NCBI GenBank assembly: GCA_900544555.1
Contig: UQWD01000001.1
Coordinates: 62,001 to 126,000, forward strand
DNA: 64,000 nt
Direction of reading: 5' to 3'
Origin: an uncultured Eubacteriales bacterium
GTDB taxonomy: Bacteria; Bacillota; Clostridia; Christensenellales; CAG-138
The notes below the pieces were generated by a model, which saw nothing but the letters and a program-made list of their open reading frames with translations, was not told where the DNA came from and did not search any database. A program made the translations under genes and the position numbers. Positions 60,709 through 64,000 of this stretch are shown one piece after another (position 1 is the stretch's first letter; the number at the start of each line of letters is the position of its first letter).

Positions 60709-61587
60709 TTAGTATCTCTCAAAGGCGTACAGCGTTTCTTCGGCCGTGAGTTGTTCGGCCGATTTTACGGGAATATCGTTAAAGAACGCGCCGGCAGATA
60801 ATATCTTTATCATATTAAACGGCTTGTGTGACTCTCTCGCTCCTTCAAGGCCTTCCCGGTTAAGCGGCCAAGGCGCGAATACTCTGGTGCAACCTGTTTT
60901 CAATGCGTTAATAAGCGCCATAGCGTCGCTTCTTTGCCCTGCAAGCTCCGCAATGTGAATAACGCCGCCTTCAAGTCTTTCGCCAAGCGCGTACGCATTT
61001 CCCAGCATGGCCGCCATCCCCCCGCACGTTTGGAATTCTTCAATCAACAGCCGGCAATCCTGCTCCGTTCGGATTGAAAATCCGTTTTGATCCCGCATAA
61101 ACGAACGGTAAATATCAAGCATGCGATCTGGTTCAATACGGTTCGTATTTAACACTGCGCGCTCGGAATTTACCCCTTTCCATTCGTATTCCCTTCTTTG
61201 AACAAAAACTGAATAACTAAATTTTTGATAAAATTCAAAATTAAAGGGCTGGAGCGTCGCCGCTAAGACACCGTCCGCGAGCATACGTTTTTCGGCAAAC
61301 CTCATCAGCGCGGCCGCTACGCCCTGATTCCGGTATCGTTCAAGCGTAGAAACCCCGGCAACAAGCGCGCATCTTTTCTCTCGTCCAAAAAAGCTGGCGC
61401 AGTACGGCAGCATATGCAGCGCGCCCATCATATCGCCGCACGGGCTAAACGCGGCTACAACGTTTTTCCAGGAGGTGCGGGATTGAAAATAGTAATCGCT
61501 AAATGCGCCTTTATCTCCCTCAAAGCACATTTCCCATACGTGTTTCGCGCGGCTGTACTCTTCCTGCTTTATCGATCTTAGCTCCAT
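60709..61587 (-). CDS. Eis-like GNAT acetyltransferase
   Basis: 292 residues. The N-terminal GNAT domain has the acetyl-CoA loop LERYRNQGVAAALMRFAEKR, and a C-terminal part with SCP2/Eis-like character follows (VIHIAELAGQRSDAMALINA). The substrate is an unknown amine. The ATG shares one base with the stop of the upstream DUF2156 gene (TGATG), so the two are translationally coupled; a GTG three bases earlier is an alternative start. This pair is common in clostridia. Confidence 0.85.
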   Translation of the reverse strand: MELRSIKQEEYSRAKHVWEMCFEGDKGAFSDYYFQSRTSWKNVVAAFSPCGDMMGALHMLPYCASFFGREKRCALVAGVSTLERYRNQGVAAALMRFAEKRMLADGVLAATLQPFNFEFYQKFSYSVFVQRREYEWKGVNSERAVLNTNRIEPDRMLDIYRSFMRDQNGFSIRTEQDCRLLIEEFQTCGGMAAMLGNAYALGERLEGGVIHIAELAGQRSDAMALINALKTGCTRVFAPWPLNREGLEGARESHKPFNMIKILSAGAFFNDIPVKSAEQLTAEETLYAFERY

Positions 61588-62492
61588 CACTCCCCCGCCT
61601 TTCTCGCCTCGAATTTCTCCAGAAGCATAACGGGGTGGTATGAAAGCTTCGCTCGGCGCAGGCCCTCTAGTCCCATGTCCTCCTCACGGTTAATCAGTTC
61701 CATCTGACTCCATTCATGTTCCACAAACTGCTGGTTAATCGCCGCATACAGCCCAGGTATGCCCGCAAGCGCTTTCTCAATATGGATGACGGCCATTCTC
61801 TCGTTAATCGGCTGACCCAGCGAAAAGGCCGCTAATTGACCGTCAATACGAATACCGCCGCCTTTTACGCCAAGATAATCCATGTGTTTTAAAACCGTCA
61901 GTATTGCCCGGCGTTCGCCAAGCACGCCCGGCTGCGACGCTTCCTTATGGCGCACCCACTGCTCATATACGTTCATGCACTCATCTACCATATCAGAATT
62001 TACCTGTACGTACTCAAAGCCTGGGTTCGCGGCGCGGAATTGATTCAAATGATTCCGCTTCCCGTGAAACTTCTTTCCCTTTAAATTGATTAAATCCGAA
62101 GCGTTGTATATATAATCGTGATTATCCCTGTCTTGCGTTAAACGGTAATCAGGGCATTCCTTTTCAAACGCGGTTTTTAGTTTGCCGCAAATTCCGCTGA
62201 ATACAGGTTCTATTCCCTGTTCGCGTAAATGCGAAGCCGCCGCCTCAACAGCCGCGTGATATCCACGTTCTGGTTTTTCTGTTAAGGGCGCCAGCATAAT
62301 AGGAGGCTTCCCTCCATAAGTAAGCTGAATGAACAACGTATTGTTCTCAAACGCCAGCTGAATATTTTCCTGCCTGCCCCACATCAGCAAATTGGTAAAG
62401 GTATACTCTGAATTCTCCAGTTCCCATTGTTGAATATGTTTTTCAACGGCCTCCTTATGGCCGGGCATTATATCCTCAAAATTTAAGCGCAT
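61587..62492 (-). CDS. DUF2156 protein (LPG synthase C-terminal-like)
   Basis: 301 residues of the phosphatidylglycerol lysyltransferase C-terminal fold, a double-GNAT type: ENSEYTFTNLLMWGRQENIQ, KGKKFHGKRNHLNQFRAANP and the C-terminal LEGLRRAKLSYHPVMLLEKF are typical. No MprF membrane domain is present, so it is the cytosolic DUF2156 form. It may transfer an aminoacyl or other acyl group. GGAG precedes the ATG. Confidence 0.87.
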   Translation of the reverse strand: MRLNFEDIMPGHKEAVEKHIQQWELENSEYTFTNLLMWGRQENIQLAFENNTLFIQLTYGGKPPIMLAPLTEKPERGYHAAVEAAASHLREQGIEPVFSGICGKLKTAFEKECPDYRLTQDRDNHDYIYNASDLINLKGKKFHGKRNHLNQFRAANPGFEYVQVNSDMVDECMNVYEQWVRHKEASQPGVLGERRAILTVLKHMDYLGVKGGGIRIDGQLAAFSLGQPINERMAVIHIEKALAGIPGLYAAINQQFVEHEWSQMELINREEDMGLEGLRRAKLSYHPVMLLEKFEARKAGE

Positions 62493-62531
62493 GCAAATTA
62501 TCTCCTCAAGCCGGAAGTTATACTGTTTACA

Positions 62532-63323
62532 TTATTCCGCTTTATTGGGCTGAATAATCTCATAAGCTGTTAGAATCGATGCGGTAATCGGTATTGCGGG
62601 TACGCTTATCGCCCGAGAAAGGTCGCTTTCCAACGTAAACTCCATATCGGAAATGATCGTTGTGAGGTTTTGCGGCCCATTTTCCTCAATATAATACGGT
62701 TGTTCCGGTTTTATCGTTATCCCGGCCTCCTCGGCAAGCAAAGCGGCTTTTCGCGCCGCATCATGCGTCGCTTCAGATAAAGCCCGCGTATACGCATCCT
62801 GCGGGTCGTCAAGGCTGAACGTTAAATCCCGCGCTTCATAAGCGCCTGCCTTAAGCCCGGCGCTGATAACGCAATTCAATATTTCAGTACGCTCAACCCG
62901 TACCGTAACGCTGCCCGACATATCGTAACCGTCAACCAAAGCCTTCTGATTATCCTGATATTCGAACCGCGGGACCGAAAGCGGGGCGGATGCGCTTACG
63001 TCGCTGTTTTCAATTCCCAGCAGCGTCGTGCCCTCCTCCAATCTGTTCAATATGCCGTCATAAGCCGCCTGCGCCTTCTCCTGGGAATCGCCATAGGCCG
63101 TCAAATAAAAGGTTATGGACGCGGCGTCTGGGCTTAACAGCATGCGGCAGATTCCATCCGACTTTACAAGCCTTACGGCCCCAGTCTCCTCTTGAGTGAT
63201 ATTGATATCCAGAGGCGGGTATGTATTATTGAGATGCTCTTCAATCTGCTCCGGGGACTTGCAGGACGAGAGCAGCAGGATAAGCAATAAAACACCCGCT
63301 GATAACGCGGTAATCTTCCTCAC
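62532..63323 (-). CDS. SIMPL-domain (DUF541) lipoprotein
   Basis: 263 residues. The signal ends in LLLSSCKS (lipobox). The mature part carries the SIMPL pattern: SITFYLTAYGDSQEKAQAAY, YDMSGSVTVRVERTEILNCV and AYTRALSEATHDAARKAALL. The role is unknown; relatives are envelope stress proteins. The start is the GTG at 63323 with GGAGG seven bases upstream; the frame extends to 63392 without a site. Confidence 0.82.
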   Translation of the reverse strand: MRKITALSAGVLLLILLLSSCKSPEQIEEHLNNTYPPLDINITQEETGAVRLVKSDGICRMLLSPDAASITFYLTAYGDSQEKAQAAYDGILNRLEEGTTLLGIENSDVSASAPLSVPRFEYQDNQKALVDGYDMSGSVTVRVERTEILNCVISAGLKAGAYEARDLTFSLDDPQDAYTRALSEATHDAARKAALLAEEAGITIKPEQPYYIEENGPQNLTTIISDMEFTLESDLSRAISVPAIPITASILTAYEIIQPNKAE

Positions 63324-63431
63324 AAAAAGCCTCCACAAATGAGTTAAATAACAAGCCGGGTAACATCTAACCCACACGGCTTGTATTCTCATTATATTCC
63401 ACTAAGCGGTCCCAGTAAAGCCAAAAAAGCC

Positions 63432-63461
63432 TTTACAAGCGGATTTAGGTTATGCTAATAT
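63432..63461 (+). promoter_or_regulatory. promoter of tRNA-Leu (CAA)
   Basis: TTTACA (63432-63437), 18 bases, TAATAT (63456-63461), 11 bases before the tRNA. Confidence 0.65.
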
Positions 63462-63472
63462 GTTAAAAACAC

Positions 63473-63559
63473 GCCGGAGTGATGGAATTGGCAGACGTGA
63501 CGGACTCAAAATCCGTTGGTAGCGATACCGTGTGGGTTCGAGTCCCACCTCCGGCACCA
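63473..63559 (+). tRNA. tRNA-Leu (CAA)
   Basis: An 87-base class II tRNA with encoded CCA, acceptor GCCGGAG/CTCCGGC, anticodon loop CTCAAAA giving CAA, and a long variable arm. Confidence 0.95.
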
Positions 63560-63561
63560 TG

Positions 63562-63595
63562 AAGGGTTGACAAAAAAGATGTCAACCCTTTTTTC
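63562..63595 (+). terminator. terminator of tRNA-Leu (CAA)
   Basis: AAGGGTTGACA and TGTCAACCCTT form a perfect 11-bp stem followed by a T-run. Confidence 0.88.
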
Positions 63596-63699
63596 TTAGG
63601 ATTCATGCGGGCTTGCTGGCTTTTTGGAGTGAAGTCTGAAAACTATGTTTACCGTGGATGTCCAACCTAAATAGCGGATTATAAAATTCGTACTGCACC

Positions 63700-63745
63700 A
63701 AAAGCGGGGCCGAAGTCTTAAAAAAGACAACGACCCCGCTTTTTT
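63700..63745 (+). terminator. second terminator-like hairpin
   Basis: AAAAGCGGGG and CCCCGCTTTT, with an inner GTCTT/AAGAC stem and following TTTG. It may end a short transcript or read-through from the tRNA. No gene is seen between 63596 and 63699. Confidence 0.75.
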
Positions 63746-63817
63746 GTTTCTTTACTAGCTGGCATTTTGGTCGGACGATGGGGAAACCTAATAGAAATAC
63801 TCAATTGGGGGACCTTT

Positions 63818-64000
63818 ATGTTATCCGTATGCTTGCCAGGTACAGGCGGGATGCTGCCTTTGCCTCAGCGGTGGCTGTCCTGCTGTTGGATTGAATATCA
63901 GGGGGGCGCTCTGTTAATCGACTGCGGAGAGGGCACACAAATCTCTCTGCGTGAGGCTGGCTGCAAGCTGAGCCATTTGAAGATGATCCTAATCACCCAT
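63818..64000 (+). CDS. rnz: ribonuclease Z, N-terminal part (cut by window end)
   Basis: 61 codons are visible, starting MLSVCLPGTGGMLPLPQRWL and running through LLIDCGEGTQISLREAGCKL to ILITH, where the first zinc-binding histidine motif of the MBL fold begins. GTGGxxPLPxRxL and DCGEGTQ are typical of RNase Z, which trims tRNA 3' ends. GGGGGA precedes the ATG by seven bases. The downstream part is outside the window. Confidence 0.88.
   Translation, partial: MLSVCLPGTGGMLPLPQRWLSCCWIEYQGGALLIDCGEGTQISLREAGCKLSHLKMILITH

Overview
The window looks like chromosomal DNA from an endospore-forming member of the Clostridia. The support is a SpoIVFA/SpoIVFB pair, a Spo0A-type DNA-binding domain, a T-box in front of hisS-aspS, CIRCE control of hrcA-grpE-dnaK-dnaJ, HemZ, a TIGR04086 membrane protein, and AGGAGG-type ribosome binding sites with many GTG and TTG starts. 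The core is of middling GC and the accessory segments are visibly AT-richer. I cannot name genus or species.

Layout. 1-2002: end of purA, purB, and tRNA-fMet and tRNA-Met. 2003-7660: accessory stretch with a serine hydroxymethyltransferase-like enzyme and its divergent DeoR regulator, a ribbon-helix-helix/unknown-protein cassette with two hairpins, a relic type I-C CRISPR array with leader, a five-hairpin cluster, a cysteine-rich exported peptide and a 50-residue peptide gene. 7659-15211: tRNA-Pro/tRNA-Thr, then a leftward run rodA - spoIVFA - spoIVFB - radical SAM - DUF2344 - rng. 15446-26129: orphan substrate-binding lipoprotein, pgi, small lipoprotein, TIM-barrel isomerase, DUF3810 protein, ArsR plus P-type metal ATPase, NlpC/P60 hydrolase, membrane protein plus LytTR regulator. 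26684-33647: two ABC-2 exporter cassettes, one with an XRE regulator and one with a two-HTH MerR regulator, separated by tRNA-Leu and a mobile-element graveyard (serine recombinase, GNAT and IS200-like fragments). 34014-39304: membrane protein, msrAB, small lipoprotein, decayed conjugative-element DNA with a GNAT cargo gene, tspO. 39722-44493: HrcA/CIRCE chaperone operon. 45010-46559: two paralogous XRE regulators followed by a stand-alone Spo0A_C-like protein. 46764-63323: long leftward housekeeping run (SIMPL lipoprotein, DUF2156/GNAT pair, yajC, TIGR04086, recJ, apt, rel, dtd, MBL hydrolase, hemZ, T-box, hisS, aspS, RseC-like, trxA). 63473-64000: tRNA-Leu and the start of an RNase Z gene.

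How it fits together. The housekeeping parts follow familiar clostridial order. Several regulatory layers can be read directly: a canonical promoter plus CIRCE for the chaperones, a T-box for His/Asp tRNA charging, an ArsR palindrome before the metal-efflux pair, and a shared 21-base motif before both the MerR gene and its exporter. The most unusual parts are the XRE-XRE-Spo0A_C module with homologous promoter segments, the CRISPR relic without cas genes, and the dense hairpin/small-gene region at 5.4-7.3 kb. I found no complete new defence or secretion system.
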